A program made the translations under genes and the position numbers. Positions 1 to 7,940 of a stretch of DNA of 64,000 nucleotides are shown here, piece after piece. This DNA is from Gandjariella thermophila. GTDB lineage: Bacteria > Actinomycetota > Actinomycetes > Mycobacteriales > Pseudonocardiaceae. Location of the stretch: assembly GCF_005405885.1 (NCBI RefSeq), contig NZ_BJFL01000025.1:1-64000 (forward strand), written 5' to 3'. The notes beneath the pieces are model-generated. The model searched no databases. It was not told where the DNA came from and saw nothing but the letters and a program-made list of their open reading frames with translations. Within the stretch, counting starts at the first letter, position 1, and each line of letters opens with the position of its first letter.

Positions 1-1
1 C

Positions 2-145
2 GACCTGTCCGTCTACACCCAAGCCGAGCTTGACGCCGTCGCCGACGAACTCAACGATCGGCCTCGGCGGACTCTGGGCTGGCTCAAACCGACCGAGGTT
101 CTCAACAAATTGCTGCTTGAGGCAGGTGGTGCACCCATCAGTTGA
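2..145 (+). pseudogene. IS30-family transposase, C-terminal fragment (cut by window edge)
   Basis: An open frame enters from the left edge and encodes 47 residues before a TGA. It contains LNDRPRRTLGWLKPTEVL, which closely matches the end of the DDE catalytic domain of IS30-family transposases (LN.RPRKTLG...PAE). Only the tail is visible, so it is impossible to say whether the element is intact upstream. No matching terminal inverted repeat could be assigned in the roughly 280 bp that follow. The family assignment rests on this motif alone but is quite specific. It marks the left boundary of the kynurenine region as a possible insertion point. Confidence 0.75.
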
Positions 146-422
146 CATCGCCCTCCACCTCTTTTTTGGGACCACGGTCGGGTAACCACCCGAGCACGGT
201 GCCCGTGCTTCGGTGAGGAAGACCGGTTTCCGAATATTCGGTGGCAGGCCGGTCGGCGTCACCGGAAACGGCGGTCAGGGAGCGATATAGGCCGACCGGT
301 GCGGCGGCAATTGCCCTTTGGGCGTTCAGCGTGAGTAGCAACCATCCAGCCAACCGGATGGCTCCAACGGGACGCGGGACACCGGGTAGGGCGGCGCCCA
401 CCCTCCGCGAAATCGCGACGCA
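146..422. other. Non-coding gap with two small palindromes
   Basis: No convincing gene lies between the transposase tail and the Lrp gene. The gap holds a 7-bp stem, 3-nt loop hairpin (AGCACGG / CCGTGCT, 193-209) and a perfect 12-bp palindrome CCGAATATTCGG (230-241). Either could be an IS end, a terminator for one of the two converging genes, or an operator; none can be chosen from sequence alone. A + strand frame starting at 241 shows no recognisable domain and overlaps the end of the Lrp gene. Confidence 0.5.
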
Positions 423-875
423 TCAGTGCGTCCGTGGTGGCTGGACGGGCTTCGGTGGCAGTGGCCACGAGAGGATCATCGCGCTGGCCGTCTCGCCGTA
501 TTCCCACAACCGTTCCAACAGTTCGCGCAGCTCGTCCACGTTTGCGGTGGCGACGTGAACGAGGGAGCAGATATCGCCGGTCAGGCGGACCACGGAGAGG
601 ATCTCCGGCCAGTCGGCGACGCGCTCCGGCCGCAGCGTGATGCAGCGCGGCCCGTAGCAGCGCATGCTCACCAGCGCCTGGACCGGCCGGCCGACCACGG
701 TCGGGTCGACGACGGCGTGGTAGCCGGTGATGGCGCCGCCGCTCTCCAGGCGGCGAACCCGCTGCGCCACCGTCGGCGCGGACACCCCGAGCCGCCGGGC
801 GAGTTCGTTGAACGACGCGCGGGCGTCCCGCTGCAACTCGGTCAGCAGCCGCCAGTCCAGGTCATCCAGCGTCAT
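423..875 (-). CDS. Lrp/AsnC-family transcriptional regulator, probable regulator of the kynurenine genes
   Basis: 150 residues. The N-terminal part (MTLDDLDWRLLTELQRDARA, then ELARRLGVSAPTVAQRVRRLE) is a standard Lrp/AsnC winged helix-turn-helix. The C-terminal part (about residues 65-140) fits the ligand-binding RAM/AsnC domain. The start at 875 places the usual LD..D..LL..LQ motif at the very N terminus; longer frames upstream lack homology. The gene is divergent from kynA with a gap of about 138 bp. Known family context: in Pseudomonas an Lrp-type protein (KynR) next to the kyn genes responds to kynurenine, so a similar role is inferred here. An inverted repeat CGGTC-GG-GACCG at 889-900 lies in the shared promoter region. 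Confidence 0.88.
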   Translation of the reverse strand: MTLDDLDWRLLTELQRDARASFNELARRLGVSAPTVAQRVRRLESGGAITGYHAVVDPTVVGRPVQALVSMRCYGPRCITLRPERVADWPEILSVVRLTGDICSLVHVATANVDELRELLERLWEYGETASAMILSWPLPPKPVQPPRTH

Positions 876-888
876 CTGGCAATCGTAA

Positions 889-900
889 ACGGTCGGGACC
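889..900. promoter_or_regulatory. Small inverted repeat in the lrp-kynA intergenic region (candidate operator)
   Basis: CGGTC-GG-GACCG is a 5-bp inverted repeat lying 14 bp upstream of the regulator's start codon and about 115 bp upstream of kynA. It sits next to an A-rich tract (ATCAAAAAGAA). Lrp-family regulators often bind such short imperfect dyads in divergent promoters. The repeat is short, so chance occurrence in GC-rich DNA is possible. Confidence 0.25.
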
Positions 901-1013
901 GATCTGCTTGCGATCAAAAAGAACTGCGCCCTTCGTGGTCGGCATCGACCATTCCGTTCCGCTGGCTGCGAGGCAACCATGACCGTCGGCAGGAGCATCA
1001 GGAGGTGGTGACC

Positions 1014-1979
1014 GTGGCCGCGTCGTCTCCGCAGACGACCGCACCGAGAGCCGGAGCGCCGTTCGAGCACGCGACCGAGCCGGCGAACGAACGCGCGGCC
1101 GAGCCGGCGAACGAACGCGCGGCCGGACCCGCGAACGAACGTGCGGCCGGGGCCCGATCGGCGGGCGAACCGGTCAACGAACCGAGGCTGGACTTCGCGG
1201 GCCTGACCCCGTACGACGAGTACGTGAAGGCCTCCACGCTGCACCGGCTCCAGCAGCCGCGGTCCGCTGACCCGGGCGAGATGGCGTTCCTGGTGACCAC
1301 GCAAGTCATGGAGCTGTGGTTCGGGCTGCTGGTCTATGAGTGGCACACCGCCTGCGGGGCGCTGGCCGAGGACCGCCTGGACGATGCGCTGGCCTCGTTG
1401 CGGCGCAGCGTCGCCGAGCTGAGGGCGTTGGCGGCGTCGTGGACGCCGGTCAGCTCGCTCACACCGGCGCAGTTCAACGCGTACCGATCGGCCCTCGGCG
1501 AGGCGTCCGGATTCCAGTCGGCCGCCTACCGTGAGATGGAGTTCCTGCTCGGCGAGAAGAGCGCCTCACTGCTCCAGCCGCACGCCGATGCGCCGCACGC
1601 GTACGCTCAACTGGAACAGGCGCTCCACGCGCCTAGCCTCTACGACACCGTGCTGGATTTCCTGCACCGCAGGGGTTTCGACGTGCCGCGCGAGGTGCTC
1701 GACCGGGACCTCTCCCAGCGTTACGAGCCGCACCCCGGCGTGGAGGCCGTCTGGGTGCGGATCTACACGACCGGCGACGAGCCGCTGGTGCAACTCGGCG
1801 AGGTGCTCACCGACATCGCCGAACTGTTCGGGCGGTGGCGCACCGACCACCTGATGGCCACCCGGCGCGCGATGGGAGCGAAGCGCGGCACCGGCGGGTC
1901 CTCGGGTGTGGCCTGGCTGGAGAAGCGGGCGGCCAGGCTGGTGTTCCCCGAGCTGTGGACGGCGCGCGGCCATGTCTGA
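1014..1979 (+). CDS. kynA: Tryptophan 2,3-dioxygenase
   Basis: 321 residues. The enzyme opens the indole ring of L-tryptophan with O2 to give N-formylkynurenine, using haem. Family signatures are clear: TQVMELWFGLLVYEW, LGEASGFQSAAYREMEF and, near the end, TDHLMATRRAMGAKRGTGG followed by SSGVAWL. The GTG at 1014 is chosen because AGGAGG (1000-1005) precedes it by 8 nt. The first 60 or so residues are not part of the usual enzyme and contain a threefold 8-residue repeat (EPANERAA). The gene overlaps kynU by 8 bp, and the formamidase gene follows, so the three genes are almost certainly one operon. Confidence 0.95.
   Translation: MAASSPQTTAPRAGAPFEHATEPANERAAEPANERAAGPANERAAGARSAGEPVNEPRLDFAGLTPYDEYVKASTLHRLQQPRSADPGEMAFLVTTQVMELWFGLLVYEWHTACGALAEDRLDDALASLRRSVAELRALAASWTPVSSLTPAQFNAYRSALGEASGFQSAAYREMEFLLGEKSASLLQPHADAPHAYAQLEQALHAPSLYDTVLDFLHRRGFDVPREVLDRDLSQRYEPHPGVEAVWVRIYTTGDEPLVQLGEVLTDIAELFGRWRTDHLMATRRAMGAKRGTGGSSGVAWLEKRAARLVFPELWTARGHV
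1077..1148 (+). repeat. Three tandem 24-bp repeats inside the 5' end of kynA
   Basis: Three consecutive 24-bp units starting at 1077, 1101 and 1125. The first two are identical; the third differs at three positions. Each encodes EPANERAA or GPANERAA. The reading frame is kept because the unit is a multiple of 3. They form a charged, probably disordered N-terminal extension ahead of the catalytic domain. Tandem units of this kind are prone to slippage, so copy number may vary between strains. Confidence 0.9.
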
Positions 1980-3195
1980 GGCGCTGCGCTCGCACCCCCG
2001 CACCGCACTCGCCGACCGCGCCGCCGAGGCGGACCGCGCCGACCCGCTGGCGCGCGTACGGGACCGTTTCGACCTCGACGACGGCGTCACCTACCTGGAC
2101 GGCAACTCGCTCGGCGCGCTGCCCCGCGCGGTACCCGACCGCGTCGCGCACGTGATCCGGCACGAGTGGGGCCGGCTGCGGATCCGCTCGTGGACGGAAA
2201 GCGGCTGGTGGACCGCGCCGGAACGGGTCGGCGACCGGATCGGCCCGATCGTCGGCGCCGCGCCCGGGCAGATCGTGGTCGGCGACTCGACCAGCGTCAA
2301 CGTGTTCCGCGCGCTGGTTTCCGCCGTCCGGCTGGCCCAGCAGGACGGCCCGGGCCGCGCCGAGATCGTGGTGGACGCGACCACGTTCCCCACCGACGGC
2401 TATATCGCCGGGTCGGCGGCCAGGATGACCGGCTGCCGGCTGCGCAGCGCGAGCCCCGACGACCTGGCCGGCGTGCTCGGCCCGGCCACGGCCGCGGTTT
2501 TGGTCAACCACGTCGACTACCGCACGGGCCGGCTGTGGGACCTCCCGGAGATCACCGGCATGGTGCACGCCGCCGGCGCCCGCGTGGTCTGGGATCTCTC
2601 GCACAGCGCGGGTGCACTCCCGGTCGGGCTGGACGAGCACGGCGTCGACCTCGCCGTCGGCTGCACCTACAAGTACCTCAACGGCGGTCCCGGCGCACCG
2701 TCCTATGTGTACGTTCGCGCCGATCTGCTGTCCCGGCTCGACCAGCCGCTGCCCGGCTGGTGCTCGCACGCCGAACCGTTCGCCATGGAGTCGGACTACC
2801 GTGCCGCCACCGGGATCAGCCGGGCCAGGGCCGGGACGCCGGAGATCCTGTCGCTGCTGGCGCTCGACGCCGCGCTGGACGTCTGGGACGGGGTGGAGAT
2901 CGCCGCGGTCCGGGACAAGAGCCTGGCACTCACCGGCTTCTTCGTCGACTGCGTGACGGCGCTGCTGCCGTCCGGCCGGGTGACCTGCGCGACTCCGACC
3001 GGCGAGCGGCGCGGTAGCCAGGTGTCGCTGCGCTGCGCCGGTGCGGCGGGCGTGATGCGGCGGCTGATCGACCGTGGCGTGGTCGGCGACTTCCGGGAGC
3101 CGGACATCCTCCGCTTCGGGTTCGCGCCGCTCTACACACGGTTCGCCGACGCGCTGCACGCGGCCGAGGTGCTGGCCGAGGTGCTGGCATCATGA
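1972..3195 (+). CDS. kynU: Kynureninase
   Basis: 407 residues. A PLP-dependent hydrolase that cleaves kynurenine to anthranilate and alanine. Family landmarks: YLDGNSLGALP near the N terminus, WDLSHSAGALPV carrying the PLP-contacting Asp, the lysine motif TYKYLNGGPGAP (about residue 233), and GTPEILSLLALDAAL further on. The ATG at 1972 lies inside the last codons of kynA (8-bp overlap), so translation is likely coupled. The stop overlaps the next start as ATGA (3192-3195). Length and motif order are normal for bacterial KynU. Together with its neighbours it completes the route to anthranilate. Confidence 0.95.
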   Translation: MSEALRSHPRTALADRAAEADRADPLARVRDRFDLDDGVTYLDGNSLGALPRAVPDRVAHVIRHEWGRLRIRSWTESGWWTAPERVGDRIGPIVGAAPGQIVVGDSTSVNVFRALVSAVRLAQQDGPGRAEIVVDATTFPTDGYIAGSAARMTGCRLRSASPDDLAGVLGPATAAVLVNHVDYRTGRLWDLPEITGMVHAAGARVVWDLSHSAGALPVGLDEHGVDLAVGCTYKYLNGGPGAPSYVYVRADLLSRLDQPLPGWCSHAEPFAMESDYRAATGISRARAGTPEILSLLALDAALDVWDGVEIAAVRDKSLALTGFFVDCVTALLPSGRVTCATPTGERRGSQVSLRCAGAAGVMRRLIDRGVVGDFREPDILRFGFAPLYTRFADALHAAEVLAEVLAS

Positions 3196-4028
3196 CCGAG
3201 CCCGCGGTGCTGCTCCGCAAGCCGGTGCCACCGCAGGCCAGCCTCCACTACGGCGGTCATCCCGATCAGGTCGTGGATCTCTGGTTCCCACCGGACGACC
3301 GCGGCGCGCCGATCGTGGTGCTGCTGCACGGCGGGTTCTGGCGGCAGGCGTACGACCGGCGGCATCTGTCCGGGCTGGCCGCGTACCTGTCCGCCCGCGG
3401 TGCGGTCGCCGCGTCGGTGGAGTACCGCAGGGTGGGCGGCGCCGGCGGCTGGCCGGCGACCTTCGACGACGTGGCGTGGGCCGTCGACGCGGCGCCGAGC
3501 CTGGTCGGCGACGCCTGCCGGCACGCGGACCGGAGCCGAGTCACGCTGCTCGGCCACTCCGCCGGTGGCCACCTCGCGCTCTGGGCGGCCGCCCGCCACC
3601 GGCTGCTCACCACGAGCCGGTGGCATCGCCCCGACCCGCCCGCGGTCGCCTCGGTGGTCGCCGTCGCCCCGGTCGCCGACCTGGTACTCGCCGACCGGCT
3701 CGGCCTGAGCGATCACGCCGTCGCCGCCCTGCTCGGCGGCGGCCAGCGCAGCGGCGGCGAGGACAGTGACCAGGTGCGGCGCACCGGCCGGATCGCCGAG
3801 GCGGACCCGGTGGGCCTGCTCCCCACCGGAATCCCCACAACCCTGGTGCACGGCGCGGCGGACACCATCGTGCCCGTCGCGCTGTCCGAGCGGTTCGCCG
3901 CGGCCGCCCGGCGCGCCGGCGACCAGACCGACCTGGTCATCCTGGACGGCGTCGACCACTTCGAGCCCATCGACCCGGCCACCGCCGCGGCCGACGCCGT
4001 CGCACGCGCCGTGCTCGGCGCCCGCTGA
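3192..4028 (+). CDS. Alpha/beta hydrolase, probable N-formylkynurenine formamidase
   Basis: 278 residues. The oxyanion-hole motif HGGFWR (about residue 45), nucleophile elbow GHSAGGH (119-125), an Asp in GAADTIVP (about 220) and a His in DGVDHFEP (about 256) give a complete Ser-Asp-His triad. HGGFW/HGGYW hydrolases next to kynA and kynU are the arylformamidase type related to eukaryotic AFMID/BNA7, unrelated to the metal-dependent bacterial KynB. It would convert N-formylkynurenine to kynurenine, the step otherwise missing between its two neighbours. Start ATG overlaps the kynU stop by 4 bp. Function is inferred from context plus motif; a generic esterase is the alternative. Confidence 0.82.
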   Translation: MTEPAVLLRKPVPPQASLHYGGHPDQVVDLWFPPDDRGAPIVVLLHGGFWRQAYDRRHLSGLAAYLSARGAVAASVEYRRVGGAGGWPATFDDVAWAVDAAPSLVGDACRHADRSRVTLLGHSAGGHLALWAAARHRLLTTSRWHRPDPPAVASVVAVAPVADLVLADRLGLSDHAVAALLGGGQRSGGEDSDQVRRTGRIAEADPVGLLPTGIPTTLVHGAADTIVPVALSERFAAAARRAGDQTDLVILDGVDHFEPIDPATAAADAVARAVLGAR

Positions 4029-4032
4029 GCGA

Positions 4033-5430
4033 TCAGTTGGGCCGGCCCACCGGCCGACCGGTCTGCTGCACGGCGTACCCGGTGTAGCTGCCGGAGCCGC
4101 CCAGGTCGGGCGCGTCGTGGGAGTAGGTGATGTGCGCCCAGCCGGACTGGTCGGTGTCCACGCCGAAGTCGTCGAAAAGCTGCCGACCGCCGCTGCAGCT
4201 GATGCCGCCCTCGCAGACGTCACCCTGGTGGACCGGCATCAGCTTGCTGTTCGACCACCCGGTCAGCGACTGGGTGCGGTTCTGTGCGAAGTAGACGGAC
4301 CACACCGCGGACGGCCCGGTCCCGTCGGTGCCGTAGTAGACCAGGTCCTCGCCCGCCGAGGTGGCCACGATCCACGGGAAGATGGCCCGCTTGCTGGTGC
4401 TCACCGGCGCCGAGCAGCTCCAGGTGTTGCCGTGGTCGGTGGACTTGGCGACGTACACGGCGGAGTCGTTGGACACCGCGTAGAACAGCGTGCCGTTCGG
4501 CGCGACGGAGACGTTCGGGAAGTTGTGTGCCAGGCCGTTCTTGCCGAACTTCGTGGTGCACGGGATCGGCTTGTCGGTCCAGGTGTGCCCACCGTCCGAG
4601 GACACCGCGAGGAACGCCTCGTTCTCCTCGCTGCCGGTGGCCGTGCTCGGCGCGACGAACGACTGGTACGCCCAGAAGCCGCCGGGGGTGGGGCTGGCGT
4701 TGTCGTGGTCGATGACCAGGTTGCCCAGCTCGTTGCTGGACGCCTTGTCGTCGGTGGGCGGGATGGCCTGCGCGATCTGCGTGTAGAGCTGACCGCCGTT
4801 GTCCGAGCGAAGGATGTCGATGTTGTTGGTGGCGATGTCGTGGTAGCTCAGCAGCGAGGTGTCCGCGCCGTACGCCGCGATCCATTCCCGGTCGTCCAGC
4901 GGCAGCCCGCCCTGCACCGGCGTCTGGCTGAACGTGGCACCGTCGTCGTCGGAGGTGGCCACGTTCACCGAACCGAGGTTCAGGCTGGCCACGTAGATCC
5001 GGTACGTGCCGTGCGAGGACAGCGCCGGGGCGAACGCGGTGTCCACGTCACCGCCGGAGGCGCCCACCCCGTGCACCGCGTTCGGCTGCCCGGAGTAGGC
5101 GAGCTGGCAGGCGCCGGCACCGCTGGCGCCGCCGACCTGGTGCGCGCGCCAGTACTCGCTGCCGCCGCCGAGCCCCTCCTCGGACGCCACCCCGACCAGG
5201 TTGCCCCGGGAGACGTGCACGGAGGGCTCCGCGGCGGTGTTCGTGCCGCACCCCGCGGCCCCGACCGTCTGGGTCTGCAACTGGCCGTAGGAGAACCCGC
5301 CGACCGTGGCCGCCGCGCCGACGGTGAGCGCTCCGGACGCCGGGAGCGAGGCCAGCACGAGGCCGGTGACCGCCGCGCCGGCGACGGCTCCGAGGATCGC
5401 GGTGCGCCGCCACGTTCGCTTGCCCAGCAC
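4033..5430 (-). CDS. Secreted BNR/sialidase-fold protein
   Basis: 465 residues. The GTG start at 5430 follows AGGAGG by 8 nt; a slightly longer ATG frame (5451) would place that Shine-Dalgarno inside the gene. The N terminus is basic (GKRTWRRT) followed by a hydrophobic stretch and Ala/Ser-rich end, a signal peptide or anchor. The mature part shows repeated Asp-box-like units of beta-propeller proteins (SDDDGATF, SDNGGQLY, SSDGGHTW, STDHGNTW), spaced as in sialidases and exo-acting glycosidases. Sialidase catalytic Arg/Tyr residues cannot be assigned by eye, so substrate is unknown. It ends 4 bp from the converging formamidase gene. A palindrome related to one near 9800 lies about 115 bp upstream. 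Confidence 0.75.
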   Translation of the reverse strand: MLGKRTWRRTAILGAVAGAAVTGLVLASLPASGALTVGAAATVGGFSYGQLQTQTVGAAGCGTNTAAEPSVHVSRGNLVGVASEEGLGGGSEYWRAHQVGGASGAGACQLAYSGQPNAVHGVGASGGDVDTAFAPALSSHGTYRIYVASLNLGSVNVATSDDDGATFSQTPVQGGLPLDDREWIAAYGADTSLLSYHDIATNNIDILRSDNGGQLYTQIAQAIPPTDDKASSNELGNLVIDHDNASPTPGGFWAYQSFVAPSTATGSEENEAFLAVSSDGGHTWTDKPIPCTTKFGKNGLAHNFPNVSVAPNGTLFYAVSNDSAVYVAKSTDHGNTWSCSAPVSTSKRAIFPWIVATSAGEDLVYYGTDGTGPSAVWSVYFAQNRTQSLTGWSNSKLMPVHQGDVCEGGISCSGGRQLFDDFGVDTDQSGWAHITYSHDAPDLGGSGSYTGYAVQQTGRPVGRPN

Positions 5431-5542
5431 GATGATCGCCTCCTGCGGCATGGGTCGCCAACCGCCCGTTGCCCGTGGTCGTGCCGGTGGCCCGGGCGGG
5501 CCACGGCGCGTTCGGGCACGGTCAATCAGGCACAAAGGGCCA

Positions 5543-5556
5543 ACCGACCGGTCGTT
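5543..5556. promoter_or_regulatory. Imperfect palindrome upstream of the BNR-protein gene
   Basis: AACCGACCGGTCGTT contains the perfect 10-bp core CGACCGGTCG. It shares that core with the 16-bp perfect palindrome at 9792-9807. It lies about 115 bp upstream of the start at 5430 in the only sizeable gap before that gene. The style resembles TetR-family operators. No TetR gene is present in the window. Confidence 0.35.
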
Positions 5557-5669
5557 ATGATCGGCGGCGCTTTGTTGCCCGGTTGTTACGTTGGTGATTG
5601 TTCGCGTGGCCGCACTGGCGCCGATCGAGTTCGTTACGCGATGCGCGGCGCTTTCCGGCGCGTTTCCGG

Positions 5670-6620
5670 TCAGCCCTCGGTGAGTTCGACCGGTTCGGCG
5701 ATCACGTCGACCATGGCCCCGTTGCGGAACACGGTGACCGGCAAGGGCTTTCCGATCGCCTTGGCGAAAAGCTGGCGCTGGATGTCCTGGGCGTTGGCGA
5801 CCGGGGCACGGCCGACGCTGAGAATCAGGTCGCCGGAGTGCAGCCCGGCCCGGTCGGCCGGCCCGCCGGGAACCACCTGGACCACGCGCAGCCCGGCGCG
5901 CTGCCCGGTGCGTTCGGCAAGGGCGCCCGGCAGTGGCGCGGGCGCACCGACCAGGCCGAGGTAGGCGCGGCGTACCCGGCCCTCGGCGATCAGCGTGGCG
6001 ATGATCCGCCGGGTGGTCGCGTTGATCGGAATGGCGAGCCCGAGCCCGACGCCGGCCACCGCGGTGTTGACCCCGACCACCCGGCCGGCCGAGTCGGCGA
6101 GCGCCCCTCCGGAGTTGCCCGGGTTGAGCGCCGCGTCGGTCTGGATGACGTCCTCCACCACCCGGATCGTCCCGCCCTGGCCCACCGGCAGCGCCCGGCC
6201 GAGCGCGCTGACCACCCCGGCGGTGACCGAGCCGGCGAGGCCGAGCGGACTGCCCACGGCGACCACGAGTTGGCCCACGGACAGCGTGTCGGCGTCTCCC
6301 AGCACGGCCGCCTTCGGGGCCGGACCGCGCGCCGCGATCACCGCGAGGTCGGACAGCCGGTCGGCGCCGACCACGTCGAAACCGGACTCGGTGCCGTCCG
6401 CGAAGGTCACCGTCCCGCCGCCGCTCGATCCGACGACGTGCGCGTTGGTCAGCAGGAAACCCTCGTCGGTGAACACCACGGCCGAGCCGCCCGCGCGCCG
6501 CATGCGCACGCTCGCCACGTGCGGCGTCACCGAGGCGGCGACCGCGATCACCGTGCGGGAGTACGCGTCCAGCGCGGTGGCATCCGCAGCCGTGGTCTCC
6601 GGGTCGCTCCCCATCGTCAT
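5670..6620 (-). CDS. HtrA/DegP-type trypsin-like protease with one PDZ domain, no visible signal peptide
   Basis: 316 residues from the ATG at 6620 (an ATG at 6614 is equally possible). The protease domain spans about residues 20-210, with His61 in TNAHVV, Asp91 in SDLAVI and Ser170 in NPGNSGGAL, an intact triad. A single PDZ domain follows (about 220-305: AYLGLVG, then GPADRAGLHSGDLILSVGR). HtrA proteins are normally exported or membrane anchored, but neither a signal peptide nor a transmembrane helix is visible here, even in the longer frame beginning at 6770. It may act in the cytoplasm or use a non-classical route. It is co-directional with the secreted protease upstream but separated from it by a terminator. 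Confidence 0.88.
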   Translation of the reverse strand: MTMGSDPETTAADATALDAYSRTVIAVAASVTPHVASVRMRRAGGSAVVFTDEGFLLTNAHVVGSSGGGTVTFADGTESGFDVVGADRLSDLAVIAARGPAPKAAVLGDADTLSVGQLVVAVGSPLGLAGSVTAGVVSALGRALPVGQGGTIRVVEDVIQTDAALNPGNSGGALADSAGRVVGVNTAVAGVGLGLAIPINATTRRIIATLIAEGRVRRAYLGLVGAPAPLPGALAERTGQRAGLRVVQVVPGGPADRAGLHSGDLILSVGRAPVANAQDIQRQLFAKAIGKPLPVTVFRNGAMVDVIAEPVELTEG

Positions 6621-6774
6621 CACCGCCCGGGCCGCCGTCGCACGCGGTCGCGCGCGATGACACCGTTGCACCGCCATCGAGAGTGCGCCCGCCGCCCCGT
6701 TCCCGGCCACCCCGTTCACTGTGCGCGTAGCGCATGGCGCCACCCGCCGGCCGTTCGCCCCGCCGGGCATGAAA

Positions 6775-6804
6775 GTGGGGGAGGCGGCGAACCGCCTCCC
6801 CCAC
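6775..6804 (-). terminator. Rho-independent-type terminator after the S1 protease gene
   Basis: A perfect 13-bp GC-rich stem (GTGGGGGAGGCGG / CCGCCTCCCCCAC) with a CGAA tetraloop. Read on the minus strand it lies 47 bp after the stop of the secreted protease and is followed by TTTC. It separates that gene from the HtrA-type gene downstream. Confidence 0.8.
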
Positions 6805-6850
6805 CTGTGCCTCGACGTCCGGCCTGGGCAGGCCGCTGGGCGGGTTCGGG

Positions 6851-7705
6851 TCAGGGCAGGGACACCAGCGGGCCGCGGAACGCCTCGGTCCCCGGCACCA
6901 GGGTGACGCTGCCGAACGACGAGTGGCTGTGCAGGTAGGCCAGCTCGTGGGCGAGGTCGCCCACGCCGTTGCTGGTCGGCGTCGGCGCCAGCTCCAGCGT
7001 GGAAAGAATGCCCAGCGCCTTGCCGCCGGCGTCGAGGAAGGCGCTGCCGGAGTCACCCGGGATGCCCGGGGTCACGGTCTCCACGGAGTGGCTCCATCCG
7101 CTGCCGGTGTCGCCCAGGCTGATGCCCTGCTTCGGGCTGAGCAGCGCCACGCCGCCGCGCAGCTCCGAGTTGCCGTAGGACAGCACGGTGTCCCCGGACG
7201 ACGTGCCGGCGGTGTTCAGGCCGATGGGCCCGCCCCAGAACGGCACGGACGGGTTGACCTTGCTGACGTCCGCCGGGTCGAGCCGGATCAGCGCGAGGTC
7301 GTTGTACGCGCAGGTGTCCGGGTCCTTCTCCCCGTTGGCCTGCATGGTCAGCCACGAGTTGTAGACCATCGTGCCGGGTTTGCTGGCGCCGTCGACCTGC
7401 ACCTGGGTGCCCAGCGGGAGCGATCCGGAGGTGCAGCCGTTGGTGGACGTGCTGCCGCCCGTCCCCGAGCAGTGCGCGGCCTGCCCGAGGTACACCGACG
7501 TGCCGTCGGTGAACACGAAGTTGGATGTGCATTGAGCACCGTTGGTATGTGTCTGGACGCCGGGATGGATGGCGGCGGTGCTGGCGGGGGCCCAGCTGGG
7601 CGTGGCCGCCGTCGCGGTGCCGATGGCGGCTCCGGACGCGGCGACCAGTACCGCGGCCGTACCAGCGGCGAACCAGCCGGCGCGCCGGAGAGTTAACGAG
7701 CCCAT
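6851..7705 (-). CDS. Secreted chymotrypsin-fold (S1) serine protease
   Basis: 284 residues. A signal peptide is visible (RR at 7-8, hydrophobic 11-30, ATAA end near 34). The triad is intact: His78 in QAAHC, Asp136 in NDLALIRL, Ser219 in PGDSGSAF. Cysteines near 59, 79, 91 and 132 could form disulphides, which fits export. The GDSGSAF form (rather than GDSGGP) is common in actinobacterial trypsin-like proteases whose cellular substrates are unknown. The gene has its own terminator and a 235-bp divergent upstream gap shared with the YbjN-like gene, so it is probably monocistronic. Specificity cannot be read from the sequence. Confidence 0.9.
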   Translation of the reverse strand: MGSLTLRRAGWFAAGTAAVLVAASGAAIGTATAATPSWAPASTAAIHPGVQTHTNGAQCTSNFVFTDGTSVYLGQAAHCSGTGGSTSTNGCTSGSLPLGTQVQVDGASKPGTMVYNSWLTMQANGEKDPDTCAYNDLALIRLDPADVSKVNPSVPFWGGPIGLNTAGTSSGDTVLSYGNSELRGGVALLSPKQGISLGDTGSGWSHSVETVTPGIPGDSGSAFLDAGGKALGILSTLELAPTPTSNGVGDLAHELAYLHSHSSFGSVTLVPGTEAFRGPLVSLP

Positions 7706-7940
7706 GCGACCTCCTGGACCGTCGTGGCACCGTGAGCGGTGTCACTCGAACGTGTGTTACTCGTAGGTAAGCTAGTGATCCTGCCGGACGAAGACCACCC
7801 CCTCGCGCCAAGTCGGCGCCTGCGCGATCATGGTGAGTGTACGGAGCGTCAGTACTGGATCACGGTGCGACGCGCCGGCCCGCGACGATCAACGAGACCT
7901 GGTGTCGCGCGGACATTCCCGCGGTACGGAAAGGGCGGAC

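Noticed and set aside
423-1346. A 307-residue version of the Lrp gene starting inside kynA
   Set aside because: The extra N-terminal half is Arg-rich, lies antisense to the kynA repeats and has no homology; the usual Lrp start is at 875.
2166-3017. Long open frames in other phases across kynU and most other genes
   Set aside because: They show Arg/Pro/Gly-rich peptides without motifs and mirror real genes; this is expected at very high third-position GC.
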